Below, piece by piece: positions 8,156-17,833 of a stretch of 29,108 bases of DNA. How positions within the stretch are numbered: position 1 is the first letter of the stretch; each line of letters opens with the position of its first letter. Under the pieces are notes generated by a model that saw only the letters and a list, made by a program, of their open reading frames with translations, was not told the DNA's origin and did not search any database. The translations under genes and the position numbers were made by a program. Source of the DNA: an uncultured Pseudomonadota bacterium (GTDB taxonomy: Bacteria > Desulfobacterota_B > Binatia > UBA9968); the NCBI GenBank assembly GCA_946478635.1, contig CAMLCX010000007.1:1-29108 (forward strand), given 5' to 3'.

Positions 8156-9580
8156 ATGCGGTTGGGATCGACAACGAGCCAACGCAATCTGATAGCTCTT
8201 CATCGGGATGCGCGGCGGGGCTATTTTCATAGCCCGATTAGAAAATTGACCTGGCTCTCAGCCTTGGTCGCACTGCTCGCAGTAAGTTTCTCAGATGCCG
8301 GCGCCGCAAAGCAGAGAACGATCCGAAAAGAGCCCCCAAGAACAAAACCCAACTCCGCAACGCCGACCATCCGAAAGACAACCTCCGCGCAACCAGCGAA
8401 ACCCTTACTGCGCTCTCCACTTCCAGAACCCATCGATCCTTTTGAAACCCGTGAGCATGTGTTCCACAGGGTTCGGCAGGGAGAGACGTTTACCGATGTG
8501 CTCGCCCAAAACAACGTACCAGAAGCCGAAAAACAATTGTGGGCACGGTCGCTTGGCCGCGATATTGGCAAACGTCCATTGCCGGCCGGTAAAGACGTTC
8601 ATCTCTATTTTGCCAAGCCGACCCTAATAAAGTCCAAACCCGGCGCCCACGGCCAGCTAAAAGCAATTGAATTAGATCAGGATGATTCCTTTACCCTGAC
8701 TTGGGAGAAAAGCATTCGCGGCATCCTGTTCCAGCGCCGCGAGAAGCCCTATGACGTAGAAATCAAAACTGTGAGCGGGGAAGTCGATTCCTCCTTATTT
8801 GAGGATGGCCGCAAGGCCGGAGTTCATCCCGCTCTGCTTTCCCAGCTCGCTGACATTTTTACTTGGGATATAGATCTCGAAAAGGCGGTTCGAAAAGGCG
8901 ACACGTTCAAAATTCTATACGAGCAGCGTAGTCGCAGGGGACAAGAGGCCAAATCCGCGATGCGCATTCTGGCGGCCGAACTCAATAACGCCGGCCAAAA
9001 ATTAACGGCTATCTATTTCGAAAAGCAAAAAGGTCAGGGCAACTACTACAATCTGGAAGGTAGAAGTCTAGCGCGTGCGTTCCTTCGATTTCCACTTGAG
9101 TTTACCACCATCAGTTCCCATTTCACCGAATCGCGTTTTCATCCACTATTAAAGACAAATCTGCCGCATACAGGTGTAGACTTTGCCGCTCAGAGGGGCA
9201 CGGCGGTTCGGGCGGTCGGCGATGGCGTAATCAGTGAAGCGGGCTGGAACGGCGGTTACGGTAAGGCCATCGATATTAAGCACGATTCTACGTATTTAAG
9301 CCGCTATGCTCACCTGCAAGGTTTCGCCCCAGGCATCCGCCCTGGCGTTAGCGTCACCAAGGGTCAGGTGATCGGCTACGTAGGCTCGACGGGCAGAAGC
9401 ACGGGGCCGCATCTCCATTTCGAGCTTTACAAGGATCAGCAATTTATCGACCCGTTAAGCGTCGACTTTCCCGCCGAGGATAGCATCGAACCCGCCTTGC
9501 AGAAAATTTTTGAGAGCCAGACAAAAACCTATCTCGTCGAGCTTTCCGCCAACCCGCAGCCCACATCACCCCATTCGTAA
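8156..9580 (+). CDS. M23 family metallopeptidase (LytM-type) with N-terminal anchor
   Basis: 474 residues. After a basic N-terminus, a hydrophobic segment (about 31-49) directs export or anchors the protein. A proline/basic linker follows, then a LysM/OapA-like region (HRVRQGETFTDVL, about 102-114), a middle domain, and the C-terminal M23 domain. Zinc ligands are H338 and D342 (HTGVDF) and H421 of HLHFE, with H419 the usual catalytic His. YLSRYAHLQGF and GSTGRSTGPHLHFELY are classic M23 segments, and the site appears intact. The family cleaves peptide cross-links of murein or activates amidases during cell separation. The nearest neighbours are unrelated. The start ATG 8156 has only a weak ribosome site. 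Confidence 0.93.
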   Translation: MRLGSTTSQRNLIALHRDARRGYFHSPIRKLTWLSALVALLAVSFSDAGAAKQRTIRKEPPRTKPNSATPTIRKTTSAQPAKPLLRSPLPEPIDPFETREHVFHRVRQGETFTDVLAQNNVPEAEKQLWARSLGRDIGKRPLPAGKDVHLYFAKPTLIKSKPGAHGQLKAIELDQDDSFTLTWEKSIRGILFQRREKPYDVEIKTVSGEVDSSLFEDGRKAGVHPALLSQLADIFTWDIDLEKAVRKGDTFKILYEQRSRRGQEAKSAMRILAAELNNAGQKLTAIYFEKQKGQGNYYNLEGRSLARAFLRFPLEFTTISSHFTESRFHPLLKTNLPHTGVDFAAQRGTAVRAVGDGVISEAGWNGGYGKAIDIKHDSTYLSRYAHLQGFAPGIRPGVSVTKGQVIGYVGSTGRSTGPHLHFELYKDQQFIDPLSVDFPAEDSIEPALQKIFESQTKTYLVELSANPQPTSPHS

Positions 9581-9614
9581 GCAACCCGTTTACGCGCGCG
9601 GCAACAAGCCTGCT

Positions 9615-9645
9615 GAGAGCGCACCTTAAGGAACACAGCGCTCTC
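9615..9645 (+). terminator. Candidate hairpin terminator after the M23 peptidase gene
   Basis: A perfect 8-bp stem GAGAGCGC (9615-9622) pairs with GCGCTCTC (9638-9645), enclosing 15 bases that contain the palindrome CCTTAAGG. The following sequence GTTTCTC is only weakly T-rich, so termination strength is doubtful. It sits 35 bases after the peptidase stop. Confidence 0.45.
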
Positions 9646-9742
9646 GTTTCTCAATCATCAATCTAGTAAATACCGTAAGTGGTGGGTCGATTGCTCCGGG
9701 TTGGGCGTTCGCGAGCATAGGCCGTACTTCTTAATACCACCA

Positions 9743-10213
9743 ATGCAACAAGTCGGACGTAAGATTGGCCTCTTTTTGGGCAGTGGCTTTGGAGTGGGCT
9801 ATCTTCCCTATTGTCCCGGCACGTTTGGCACATTAATCGCGGTGCCGCTGTCCATCGTGGTCAACCGCGTCGCGATGACCCATCCGTGGTTGGCAGCGAT
9901 GGGTTTGGCGGCTTTGACTGCAATCGCGATCCAGCTTGCAGACCACGCCGCACGGCTCCTAGATAAGAAAGATCCGCAGGTAGTCGTTATCGACGAAATT
10001 GCCGGTTTTATGCTGGCCAATTTTCTAACGGCAAGCTGGGCGGGTTTGATAATTGCTTTTGGCTTGTTTAGGTTTTTTGATATTGCAAAGATATTCCCGG
10101 CCAGAAGGTTGGAAACTCTTCCGGGTGGCGCTGGAATCGTGATGGATGATATGGTCGCCGGTCTTTACACTTTTGCTATCCTTCGGCTGCTTAGCCTAGC
10201 GGGCGTGGTATGA
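9743..10213 (+). CDS. pgpA: Phosphatidylglycerophosphatase A
   Basis: 156 residues from ATG 9743; the frame extends upstream to a TTG at 9701, but PgpA homology begins right after the ATG. It dephosphorylates phosphatidylglycerol-phosphate to phosphatidylglycerol at the inner membrane. Family motifs seen are GFGVGYLPYCPGTFGT (15-30), VVIDEIAGFM with its acidic residues, and FRFFDIAKIFPARRLE...GIVMDDMVAGLY. Multiple hydrophobic helices are present. The TGA stop overlaps the cinA ATG (ATGA at 10210-10213), so the two genes are translationally coupled. This pgpA-cinA pairing is common in bacteria. Confidence 0.94.
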   Translation: MQQVGRKIGLFLGSGFGVGYLPYCPGTFGTLIAVPLSIVVNRVAMTHPWLAAMGLAALTAIAIQLADHAARLLDKKDPQVVVIDEIAGFMLANFLTASWAGLIIAFGLFRFFDIAKIFPARRLETLPGGAGIVMDDMVAGLYTFAILRLLSLAGVV

Positions 10214-11448
10214 AAACACATGCTGTGATTTTAAGCACCGGAGATGAGCTGACCACCGGCAAGGTCGTCGATACCAACTCAGCCGTGATCGCCGAATGCT
10301 TATACTCCGTGGGGATCAAGGTTGCTGCCGTGCTTAAAATCGGCGACGAGCGCGAGAGGCTGCTTTGGGCCTTCCAGCGAGCCCGCGAGTTGGGGGACTT
10401 AATTATTGGCACTGGCGGGCTTGGGCCGACGGCGGACGATTTAACCACAGAAACGGTCGCTGAGTTTCTCAGCCTCCCGTTGGTACAGGACCAAGCCGTG
10501 GCAGACGGCCTCAAAAGCCGATTCGAGGCCCGCGGCATCGCCTGGACGGAAAATAATCTCAAACAGGCTTTGTTTCCCCAAGGCGCAACAATCATCGCCA
10601 ATCCGGTCGGCACCGCGCCCGGTTTTCGCGTAAGCGTTGGCCCGGGCAAAGACCTGATTTGGCTTTCCGGCGTGCCCCAGGAAATGATTGCCATGCTCGA
10701 TGGCACAGTAGTGCCATGGGTCGAATCGCAGCGAGAAAATGGCAGCGAGATTTATTCCTGCACATTCAAGATCTACGGGCTCACCGAATCGAGGCTGGAT
10801 AGCCTGGTGAAGCCCATCGATTGGTCCACTCAGGAAAGACTCTCTTTCCGCGCGCACTTTCCGGACTTGACCCTGCGGTTGTCCGTTACCGGCGGCGATC
10901 AGGAAAAGAAAGACTTCGACAAACATTGCGATGAAATTCGACGGATCCTCGGACAGCAAATCTACGCTGAGGGTGACGTCACGATGGAGGAGTGCGTTGG
11001 CCGTTTGTTGTTGGAGAAAAAACAGACTCTCGCTCTAGCCGAATCGTGCACGGGCGGCTTGATCAGCCGGCGCATCACGCAAGTCGCAGGCAGTTCCGCC
11101 TATTACTTTGGCGGCGCAGTGACCTATGCCAACGAAGCAAAAATAAAATTTCTCGGCGTGAAACCGGCGACCCTGGAAAAATTCGGAGCGGTCAGTGAGC
11201 AAACCGCGCTGGAAATGTCGCAGGGCATCAAGGAGCGGGCCGGCGCGACCGTCGCCTTGAGCGTAACAGGTATCGCTGGACCGACCGGCGGTAGTCCGGA
11301 GAAACCGGTTGGAACGGTCTGGATGAGTATCGCTCAGAGAAACCAACATCAAGCGCGGCTCTTCCAATTCCATGGCGACCGCGAGCGCATCGTTCTTGGC
11401 GCTTCTCAGGCCGCGCTCAATTGGTTGCGAAACTCGCTCTTGAATTAG
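10210..11448 (+). CDS. cinA: CinA family protein: COG1058 domain plus NMN amidohydrolase-like C-terminal domain
   Basis: 412 residues. The N-terminal MoaB/COG1058 domain carries ILSTGDELTTGKVVDTNS (9-26) and GGLGPTADDLT, associated with ADP-ribose/CoA pyrophosphatase activity in characterised members. The C-terminal PncC-like domain has the catalytic ESCTGG at 278-283, then the conserved SVTGIAGPTGGSPEKPVGTVW and a nucleotide-binding tail. In the family the C-terminal part deamidates nicotinamide mononucleotide for NAD recycling. The full two-domain length is present. It overlaps pgpA by four bases and is followed 16 bases later by thpR, upstream of recA, the same order in which cinA-recA pairs occur in many bacteria. 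Confidence 0.95.
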   Translation: MKTHAVILSTGDELTTGKVVDTNSAVIAECLYSVGIKVAAVLKIGDERERLLWAFQRARELGDLIIGTGGLGPTADDLTTETVAEFLSLPLVQDQAVADGLKSRFEARGIAWTENNLKQALFPQGATIIANPVGTAPGFRVSVGPGKDLIWLSGVPQEMIAMLDGTVVPWVESQRENGSEIYSCTFKIYGLTESRLDSLVKPIDWSTQERLSFRAHFPDLTLRLSVTGGDQEKKDFDKHCDEIRRILGQQIYAEGDVTMEECVGRLLLEKKQTLALAESCTGGLISRRITQVAGSSAYYFGGAVTYANEAKIKFLGVKPATLEKFGAVSEQTALEMSQGIKERAGATVALSVTGIAGPTGGSPEKPVGTVWMSIAQRNQHQARLFQFHGDRERIVLGASQAALNWLRNSLLN

Positions 11449-11464
11449 CGGTAGGTTGCCTGCC

Positions 11465-12061
11465 GTGATCCGCGCATTCATCGCCGTTTCACTAGATCGC
11501 AAAGTTATTGACAGGATCGCCGACGCCAGCGCGCAGCTCAAACCGCAAATCGCCGGCATGCGTTGGGTCGCTCCGGTGAACTTTCATTTGACTCTAAAGT
11601 TTCTCGGCGACATCGACGAAGCGCTCATTGAGCCGATCGGGGCCGCCCTTCGCGCGCAACTCCGCCTCTTTCCGCGCTTCACCATTAATGCTAAAGGACT
11701 AGGAGTATTTCCTGGCCCCAAACGACCCCGTGTGCTATGGGTCGGCTTGACCGGCGATGAACTAATTTTGTTAGCGTCAAAAGTGGAATCCGCGCTCCAG
11801 CCGCTTGGATTTACGCCGGAGAGCAGGACATTCACGCCGCATTTAACGATCGGCCGCTGGCGGCAATCGGACCAGGCGCCTAAATCATTTGGCCGGGAAT
11901 TGGAAAACTGGAAAATTTACGACTTCGGCCGTTCAAACGTGGAAAGCGTGCGGTTGATGCAGAGCGTGCTTAAGCCTGAAGGCGCGATCTATAACGATTT
12001 AATTTCGCTTCCGCTCAACGAAGAACGACGCGCCCATGAAACCAGCGCAAGGAGACCCTAG
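11465..12061 (+). CDS. thpR: RNA 2',3'-cyclic phosphodiesterase ThpR (2H phosphoesterase, LigT)
   Basis: 198 residues from GTG 11465 (MIRAFIAVSLD), which has AGG at 11453-11455 at a suitable distance. The in-frame TTG at 11456 would have no space for a ribosome site. Both 2H signatures are intact: HLTLKF (H41, T43) and HLTIGR (H126, T128). The family hydrolyses RNA 2',3'-cyclic phosphates to 2'-phosphates and in vitro ligates 2'-5' tRNA halves. It ends with TAG immediately before the recA ATG, so it lies in the same transcript as cinA and recA. Confidence 0.93.
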   Translation: MIRAFIAVSLDRKVIDRIADASAQLKPQIAGMRWVAPVNFHLTLKFLGDIDEALIEPIGAALRAQLRLFPRFTINAKGLGVFPGPKRPRVLWVGLTGDELILLASKVESALQPLGFTPESRTFTPHLTIGRWRQSDQAPKSFGRELENWKIYDFGRSNVESVRLMQSVLKPEGAIYNDLISLPLNEERRAHETSARRP

Positions 12062-13126
12062 ATGGATGTAAATCGCGAAAAAGCAATTGACTTGGCAGTG
12101 AGCCAAATTGAGCGACAGTTCGGCAAGGGCGCGATCATGAAGCTCGGCGAGGGTGGCATCGTCAAAGATGTCCCGGTGGTCTCGACCGGATCCCTTGGTC
12201 TCGATATGGCGCTCGGTATTGGCGGCGTGCCGCGCGGCCGTGTGATTGAGATCTATGGACCGGAATCTTCCGGCAAGACTACGCTTGCTCTTCATATCGT
12301 CGCCGAGGCGCAGAAAAATGGCGGCATGGGAGCCTATATCGACGCTGAGCATGCGTTGGATTTGGCTTACGCCAAGAAACTTGGGGTCAAGACCGACGAC
12401 CTGCTCGTCTCGCAACCGGATCATGGCGAGCAAGCGCTAGAAATCGCCGAGACGCTGGTACGCAGCGGCGCCATCGATGTGCTGGTGATTGATTCCGTGG
12501 CGGCGCTCGTGCCCAAGGCGGAAATTGAAGGTGAGATGGGCGATGCCCACATGGGCTTGCAAGCTCGGCTGATGTCGCAGGCTTTGAGAAAGTTGACCGG
12601 CACGATCTCCCGTTCCCAAACGGTTGTGATTTTCATTAACCAGATTCGCATGAAGATCGGTGTGATGTTCGGCAACCCTGAAACCACGACCGGCGGGAAT
12701 GCGCTTAAGTTCTACGCTTCGGTGCGCATGGACATTCGCCGTATTGGCGCGCTCAAGGACGGTGACAATGTGATCGGCGGACGAACCCGCGTCAAAGTCG
12801 TAAAAAACAAGGTGGCGCCGCCATTCAAAGAGGCGGAGTTCGATATTCTCTATGGAACTGGAATTTCCCGCGACGGCGAGGTTGTTGACCTCGGCAGCGA
12901 AACGGGAATCATCGAGAAAAGCGGCGCCTGGTATTCCTACGGGAGCGAAAGAATTGGCCAAGGCCGCGAAGCGGCGAAGCAGTTTCTCAAGGACCACCCG
13001 GAGACGGCCAATGAAATTATGGATAAAGTCATGGAAAAAACCGGCATAAAACGGGCCGTGCCCGAGGCTTCGGCTGCGCCCTCTCCGGTCATGGCCGATA
13101 AAAAAGACAAGGCTAAGGGACGATAG
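12062..13126 (+). CDS. recA: Recombinase RecA
   Basis: 354 residues, normal length, with no intein. Walker A GPESSGKT is at 66-73, followed by the family segments [24 protein letters not shown] (Walker B) and [29 protein letters not shown] (L2 region and the DNA-binding loop). The C-terminal tail is acidic/basic and lysine-rich, ending KKDKAKGR. The Shine-Dalgarno AAGGAG lies about 8 bases upstream of ATG 12062. It is the strand-exchange ATPase of homologous recombination and SOS co-protease. I see no obvious LexA-type palindrome in the bases before thpR or recA, so control is probably from the upstream operon. Confidence 0.99.
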   Translation: MDVNREKAIDLAVSQIERQFGKGAIMKLGEGGIVKDVPVVSTGSLGLDMALGIGGVPRGRVIEIYGPESSGKTTLALHIVAEAQKNGGMGAYIDAEHALDLAYAKKLGVKTDDLLVSQPDHGEQALEIAETLVRSGAIDVLVIDSVAALVPKAEIEGEMGDAHMGLQARLMSQALRKLTGTISRSQTVVIFINQIRMKIGVMFGNPETTTGGNALKFYASVRMDIRRIGALKDGDNVIGGRTRVKVVKNKVAPPFKEAEFDILYGTGISRDGEVVDLGSETGIIEKSGAWYSYGSERIGQGREAAKQFLKDHPETANEIMDKVMEKTGIKRAVPEASAAPSPVMADKKDKAKGR

Positions 13127-13203
13127 TTTCAAAGCTTATTCTGGCTCAAAAAAAAGAAAAAGCCGCCTTCGACCCGCCCGGCTCAGAAGCAGAGACGCTA
13201 CGA

Positions 13204-13641
13204 ATGGCCCTGCGCTATTTAGGGTATCGTTCACGCAGCGAAGCGGAAGTTCGACGGTATCTTGGCCGGCGCGGTTGCGCCCCTGGCCCCATCGACTCGG
13301 TGACCGAAAAACTTCGTTCCCTAAAATATCTCAACGACGAGACATTCGCGCGGAGTTGGGCACTCCTGAGAGCCCAAGACCGCGGTTACGGGCCCAAGAG
13401 AATAGAGCAGGAATTACGGGCCAAAGGCATCGGCCCATCGCTGATTCAGGACGCTTTGCGCGAGACCTTCGACGAAGTTGACGAAACGGCTCAGGCAAGA
13501 CGTCTGTTGACCAAGCATTTCAAGGGCGGCGATTTCACCGAGCCCAGGACGTTGCGACGGGCTGTGGCCTTTTTACAACGGCGGGGCTACAGCAGCAAAG
13601 TGGTTTTTAATTTGCTACGCTATTCTCTAGAAGACGACTGA
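13204..13641 (+). CDS. recX: RecX regulatory protein (start uncertain)
   Basis: 145 residues from ATG 13204. RecX-type three-helix repeats are visible: ALRYLGYRSRSEAEVRRYLGRRG (the first), YLNDETFARSWALLRAQDRGYGPKRIEQELRAKGI and the C-terminal RRGYSSKVVFNLLR. RecX binds RecA filaments and inhibits extension, and the gene follows recA as usual. The ATG falls at the first residues of the first repeat, so a natural N-terminus is probably missing. The same frame is open back to TAA 13114 and reads plausibly (AETLR before the ATG), but offers only non-standard starts there (ATT 13138, CTG 13141). The true start may be one of these. Confidence 0.88.
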   Translation: MALRYLGYRSRSEAEVRRYLGRRGCAPGPIDSVTEKLRSLKYLNDETFARSWALLRAQDRGYGPKRIEQELRAKGIGPSLIQDALRETFDEVDETAQARRLLTKHFKGGDFTEPRTLRRAVAFLQRRGYSSKVVFNLLRYSLEDD

Positions 13642-13648
13642 TGGAGCT

Positions 13649-16285
13649 ATGATCACCGGAAATCAAATTCGCAAGTCTTTTTTAGAATTTTTTACCAAAC
13701 AAGGCCATAAGGTTGTGCGCAGCTCGTCGCTGGTGCCGGACAAGGACCCGACGCTGTTATTTACCAATGCCGGGATGGTTCAGTTCAAGAACGTCTTTCT
13801 CGGCCAGGAACGCCCTTCTTACGTACGCGCCGCCAGCGCGCAAAAATGTCTCCGCATCAGCGGTAAACACAATGATCTCGAAGCGGTCGGCCGCGATACT
13901 TATCATCACACTTTTTTTGAAATGCTCGGCAACTGGTCGTTTGGGGATTACTATAAAGCGGAAGCGATCGAATGGGCCTGGCAACTTCTGACGAAGGAAT
14001 GGGGCCTGCCTAAAGATAAGCTTTTCGCCACGGTCTATCTCGACGACGATGAAGCCGAAAAGCTCTGGTATAAGATCAGCGGCTTGCCATCGGAGCGCGT
14101 GAGCCGTTTCGGCGAAAAGGAAAATTTTTGGGAAATGGGCGAGACCGGTCCCTGCGGCCCATGCAGCGAAATTCACCTCGATCGGGGTGCGGCGGCGTGC
14201 GACAGACCGGGAGTTGCGGGACACGAATGCCGGGTTAACGGCGACTGTGCCCGTTACATCGAGTTATGGAACCTGGTTTTCATCCAGTACAACCGCAAAG
14301 ACAACCGCGAGCTGGAAGAACTGCCGTCCAAGCACGTCGACACGGGCATGGGGCTGGAGCGCATCACAGCGGTGCTGCAAAATGTACTGTCCAACTACGA
14401 TATCGATTACATGCGCGCGCTCACCGCGACCACGGAACTGCTCACCGGCAGGAAATACGGCGTCGATCCGACCGCCGATATTTCTTTTCGAGTGATCGAC
14501 GATCACGCTCGCGCGGTGAGCTTCTTGATCGCCGACGGCGTGATGCCGAGCAATGAAGGGCGCGGCTATGTCTTGCGGCGATTGCTGCGCCGCGCCGCCC
14601 GCCATGGCCGCTTGATCGGGCTTCAACAGCCGTTCTTGCATGAAGTCACAAAAACCGTCGCGACAGTGATGGGTGATGCGTATCCGGAACTGCGTTCCGA
14701 AGAGCAGCGCATCCGCGAGGTGATTCGTACCGAGGAGGAGAGGTTCGGTGAAACACTCGAAAAGGGACTCGCGCTGCTTGATGACGCTACCGCAAAACTC
14801 AGAACACAAAAGAAGCAGATTCTCTCCGGTGACGTCGCTTTTCGTCTGTATGACACTTTTGGATTTCCGCTCGATCTCACCGAAGATATTTTGCGCGGCG
14901 AGTCCATTTCGGTCGATCAGGTAGGATTCGAGAGGCTCATGCAGGAGCAGCGCACGCGGGGACGCGAAGCCCGCGAGACTGCCAGTATGGAATCCAAGAT
15001 TCAGCTGGACCGTCCGGTCTTTTTTATCGGTTACGATAGACTCAAAGGTGAGTCATCGGTGCTGGCCATTTACGTCAATGGCGCGGGGCGAAATGAAGCC
15101 GTGGAAGGAGACGAGATCGAGCTGCTCACCGCCGAGACACCTTTCTACGGCGAATCGGGCGGGCAGATTGGTGATCGGGGTACGATTACCACCGCGCGCG
15201 GCGATCTTATTGAAGTCCTCGACACGCATCATCCGACACCGCAACTTATTGCGCATCGCTCGCGAGTCAAAAAGGGCCGAGTCCAAGTCGGGGATAAAGT
15301 CCAATTGGCGGTGGATTCCAAGCATCGGCAGAAAACCAAGCTCAACCACTCGGCGACCCATATCCTTCATTCGGTACTGCGCCGCGAGTTGGGACAGCAT
15401 GTTCGACAGGCTGGTTCGTTGGTCACCCCAGAGAGGCTGCGCTTCGACTTCAATCACAACGGCGCCATCGCTGATGAGCAGCTCGAACTTATTGAGGCAA
15501 GCGTCAACCAGCACATTCGCGACGACGCCGGCGTTTCGATTCAGGAAGTGAGTTACGACGAAGCGATCCGCCACGGTGCGCTGGCATTTTTCGGCGACAA
15601 GTACGGCGATCGTGTGCGCGTCGTCAAGATCGGCGATTTTTCCACCGAGCTTTGCGGCGGCACCCACGTAGGCGCGTCGGGCGAAATCGGCATATTCAAG
15701 CTCCATTCCGAGGGCGGCGTTGCCGCTGGCGTGCGGCGGGTCGAAGCTTTCACCGGCCAGGGCGCACTGGATCTTATCCGCAACTACGAACGGCGGCTTA
15801 AGGAGATCGGCAATCTGATGCGCGGCAGCGCCGATGACGCCGTCGATAAAGTAAAACGACTATTGGACCGCCAGAAAGAGCTCGAGCGGGAAATCGAGAA
15901 ACTACGCGGCCAATTTGAAAAGGATCAGATCCCTGAATTGCTGGCGAAGCAAAGCTCCGTGAACGGCACCAAGTTTTTGATCAGCCAGGTGGACGGCGTC
16001 GACGCCAAACAACTCCGGGACCTTGCCGACCAGCTCAAGGAGAAACTCGGCGCCGCGGTGATCGTGCTCGCCAGCGCTGGAGAAGCGAACGTCAACCTGG
16101 TCGCCTCGGTCGACAAGGAACTCACCAAGCAGTATCACGCCGGCAACATCATCAAAGAACTTGCCGGCATGGTCGGGGGCGGCGGCGGTGGACGGCCGGA
16201 TTTCGCCCAGGCCGGCGGCAAAGAACCGGGTAAGATCGATGCGGCGCTAAAACGCGCCGAGGAACTCATTCGCCAGGGAAAATGA
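13649..16285 (+). CDS. alaS: Alanyl-tRNA synthetase
   Basis: 878 residues, the standard full length. The N-terminal class II catalytic domain has RISGKHNDLEAVGRDTYHH and FFEMLGNWSFGDYYK. The central editing domain zinc site is H567/H571 (HSATH) and C669/H673 (CGGTH). The C-Ala domain ends with GGGGGGRPDFAQAGG. It charges tRNA-Ala and clears mis-charged Ser/Gly. The Shine-Dalgarno GGAG is at 13643-13646, just before ATG 13649, and the gene begins 7 bases after recX. The recA-recX-alaS order is widely conserved. No frameshift or missing motif. Confidence 0.99.
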   Translation: MITGNQIRKSFLEFFTKQGHKVVRSSSLVPDKDPTLLFTNAGMVQFKNVFLGQERPSYVRAASAQKCLRISGKHNDLEAVGRDTYHHTFFEMLGNWSFGDYYKAEAIEWAWQLLTKEWGLPKDKLFATVYLDDDEAEKLWYKISGLPSERVSRFGEKENFWEMGETGPCGPCSEIHLDRGAAACDRPGVAGHECRVNGDCARYIELWNLVFIQYNRKDNRELEELPSKHVDTGMGLERITAVLQNVLSNYDIDYMRALTATTELLTGRKYGVDPTADISFRVIDDHARAVSFLIADGVMPSNEGRGYVLRRLLRRAARHGRLIGLQQPFLHEVTKTVATVMGDAYPELRSEEQRIREVIRTEEERFGETLEKGLALLDDATAKLRTQKKQILSGDVAFRLYDTFGFPLDLTEDILRGESISVDQVGFERLMQEQRTRGREARETASMESKIQLDRPVFFIGYDRLKGESSVLAIYVNGAGRNEAVEGDEIELLTAETPFYGESGGQIGDRGTITTARGDLIEVLDTHHPTPQLIAHRSRVKKGRVQVGDKVQLAVDSKHRQKTKLNHSATHILHSVLRRELGQHVRQAGSLVTPERLRFDFNHNGAIADEQLELIEASVNQHIRDDAGVSIQEVSYDEAIRHGALAFFGDKYGDRVRVVKIGDFSTELCGGTHVGASGEIGIFKLHSEGGVAAGVRRVEAFTGQGALDLIRNYERRLKEIGNLMRGSADDAVDKVKRLLDRQKELEREIEKLRGQFEKDQIPELLAKQSSVNGTKFLISQVDGVDAKQLRDLADQLKEKLGAAVIVLASAGEANVNLVASVDKELTKQYHAGNIIKELAGMVGGGGGGRPDFAQAGGKEPGKIDAALKRAEELIRQGK

Positions 16286-16359
16286 ATCTTAAAAGGACAA
16301 TTGATATTCCAACCGGATTGTGTGGGTGCATCGGTGGCGTTATTTGAGGATTGAATAGC

Positions 16360-16788
16360 GTGCTGACGATTCGCGCTAAGACGATAACGGAGAAGACCGC
16401 CGGGTTCTGCGACATCATCGATATCACCGCTAAAGTTCGCGACCATCTCGCAAAAGAAAACTTTCGGAGCGGCCTGGCTGCTCTGTTCGTCTCAGGCTCG
16501 ACTGCGGCTCTCACCACAATCGAGCACGAACCGGGACTCATTCAAGATTTAAAGGAGTTCATAGAAAAAACCATTCCTTCCAATCGTCGATATCATCATG
16601 ACGATCGCTGGGGGGACGATAACGGTTTTTCCCACCTGCGCGCGTCCCTCTTCGGACCATCTATCGCCATTCCGATCGAGCATGGCCAGTTGTGTCTTGG
16701 CACCTGGCAACAAATTGTCCTGCTCGATTTTGACAATCGCCCGCGCACGCGTGAGATCACCGTTCAACTCATGGGAGAACACGAGTGA
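16360..16788 (+). CDS. yjbQ: YjbQ/UPF0047 family protein
   Basis: 142 residues from GTG 16360, chosen because GAGGA (16346-16350) is well spaced for it, while the in-frame TTG 16351 touches the same motif. Signature segments are FVSGSTAALTTIEHEPGL, YHHDDRWGDDNGFSHLRASLFGPS (with the conserved His and Asp metal-type residues) and LGTWQQIVLLDFDNRPRTREI. UPF0047 proteins are small cytosolic proteins with weak thiamine-phosphate-synthase-like activity in E. coli; the physiological role is not settled. The TGA overlaps the GTG start of phoH (16785-16788). Family firm, role unknown. Confidence 0.93.
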   Translation: MLTIRAKTITEKTAGFCDIIDITAKVRDHLAKENFRSGLAALFVSGSTAALTTIEHEPGLIQDLKEFIEKTIPSNRRYHHDDRWGDDNGFSHLRASLFGPSIAIPIEHGQLCLGTWQQIVLLDFDNRPRTREITVQLMGEHE

Positions 16789-17804
16789 AAGACGAAAAAA
16801 AACAAAGCGCCGGAATGGTGACCGAGGTTGGCGTGAATGTTCTCGAGTTCCACGATCCCCGTCTGTTCCGTGACCTCCTTGGACAACACGACCAGCATCT
16901 AAAAATTCTCCAGAATTCGCTGCAAGTGAAAATTCGTGTGCGCGGCTCGGAAGTTGAAGTCGAAGGGGATCCGCTGCAGGTGGAGCTCACGAGCCAAATT
17001 TTGCGCCAGCTTTACAGCCTTCTGGAAAAAGGCTATCCCGTCTACGCCAGCGATGTCGACTATGCGGTGCGCATTTTGAGCGGCGACTCGCGAGCCCGGT
17101 TACAAGATATCTTTCTCGACACGATTTATATTTCGGCGCACAAGCGAACCATCACACCGAAGAGCATCGCGCAAAAAGCTTACATCGACGCCATTCGCCG
17201 TCATGACATCGTTTTCGGCATCGGTCCCGCGGGCACGGGTAAAACTTATCTCGCCATGGCGATGGCGGTCGCCGAACTGATGAAAAACAATTATGTGCGC
17301 ATCATCCTCACTCGGCCGGCCGTTGAAGCGGGGGAAAAACTGGGCTTTTTACCGGGTGATCTTGCCGAGAAGGTAAATCCGTACTTGCGCCCGCTTTACG
17401 ACGCGCTCCACGACATGGTCGACTTTGATCGTGCGCGCAAAATGGTCGAGCGCGGCACCATCGAAGTAGCGCCGCTGGCTTTTATGCGCGGCAGAACTTT
17501 GAATGATTCTTTTGTCATTCTTGACGAGGCGCAAAACACGACACCGGAGCAGATGAAAATGTTTTTAACACGCCTCGGTTACGGCTCAAAAGCCGTAATC
17601 ACGGGTGATGCAACGCAGATCGACCTGCCCGCGGGCAAACTTTCCGGTTTGAAAGAAGCGTGGCGCATTCTCAGGGGGGTGCACGGCATTCGCTTCGTCA
17701 CGTTTACCGAAAAAGACGTCGCGCGCCATCACCTGGTGCAAGCGATCATTACGGCCTACGAGCGCGACGAAAACCAAGCGGACACGAACACGCAGAAGGT
17801 TTAA
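16785..17804 (+). CDS. phoH: PhoH-like ATPase (YbeZ type)
   Basis: 339 residues starting at GTG 16785, overlapping yjbQ. The N-terminal KH-like region (about 20-85, including LQVKIRVRGSEVEVEG) is followed by the PhoH ATPase domain with Walker A GPAGTGKT at 147-154, then ILTRPAVEAGEKLGFLPGDL and Walker B SFVILDEAQNTTPEQMKMFLTR. ITGDATQIDLP completes the PhoH signature. In other bacteria the gene is often followed by ybeY and takes part in rRNA processing or ribosome quality control. Here no ybeY follows; the next gene is convergent. The ATPase is clear, the partner is not. Confidence 0.95.
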   Translation: MKDEKKQSAGMVTEVGVNVLEFHDPRLFRDLLGQHDQHLKILQNSLQVKIRVRGSEVEVEGDPLQVELTSQILRQLYSLLEKGYPVYASDVDYAVRILSGDSRARLQDIFLDTIYISAHKRTITPKSIAQKAYIDAIRRHDIVFGIGPAGTGKTYLAMAMAVAELMKNNYVRIILTRPAVEAGEKLGFLPGDLAEKVNPYLRPLYDALHDMVDFDRARKMVERGTIEVAPLAFMRGRTLNDSFVILDEAQNTTPEQMKMFLTRLGYGSKAVITGDATQIDLPAGKLSGLKEAWRILRGVHGIRFVTFTEKDVARHHLVQAIITAYERDENQADTNTQKV

Positions 17805-17833
17805 GGGTCATTCCGGGCGCTTGGACAGCCGCC

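Noticed and set aside
12062..13126. Possible intein or insertion in recA, a common site
   Set aside because: The protein is of standard length and continuous through all motifs.
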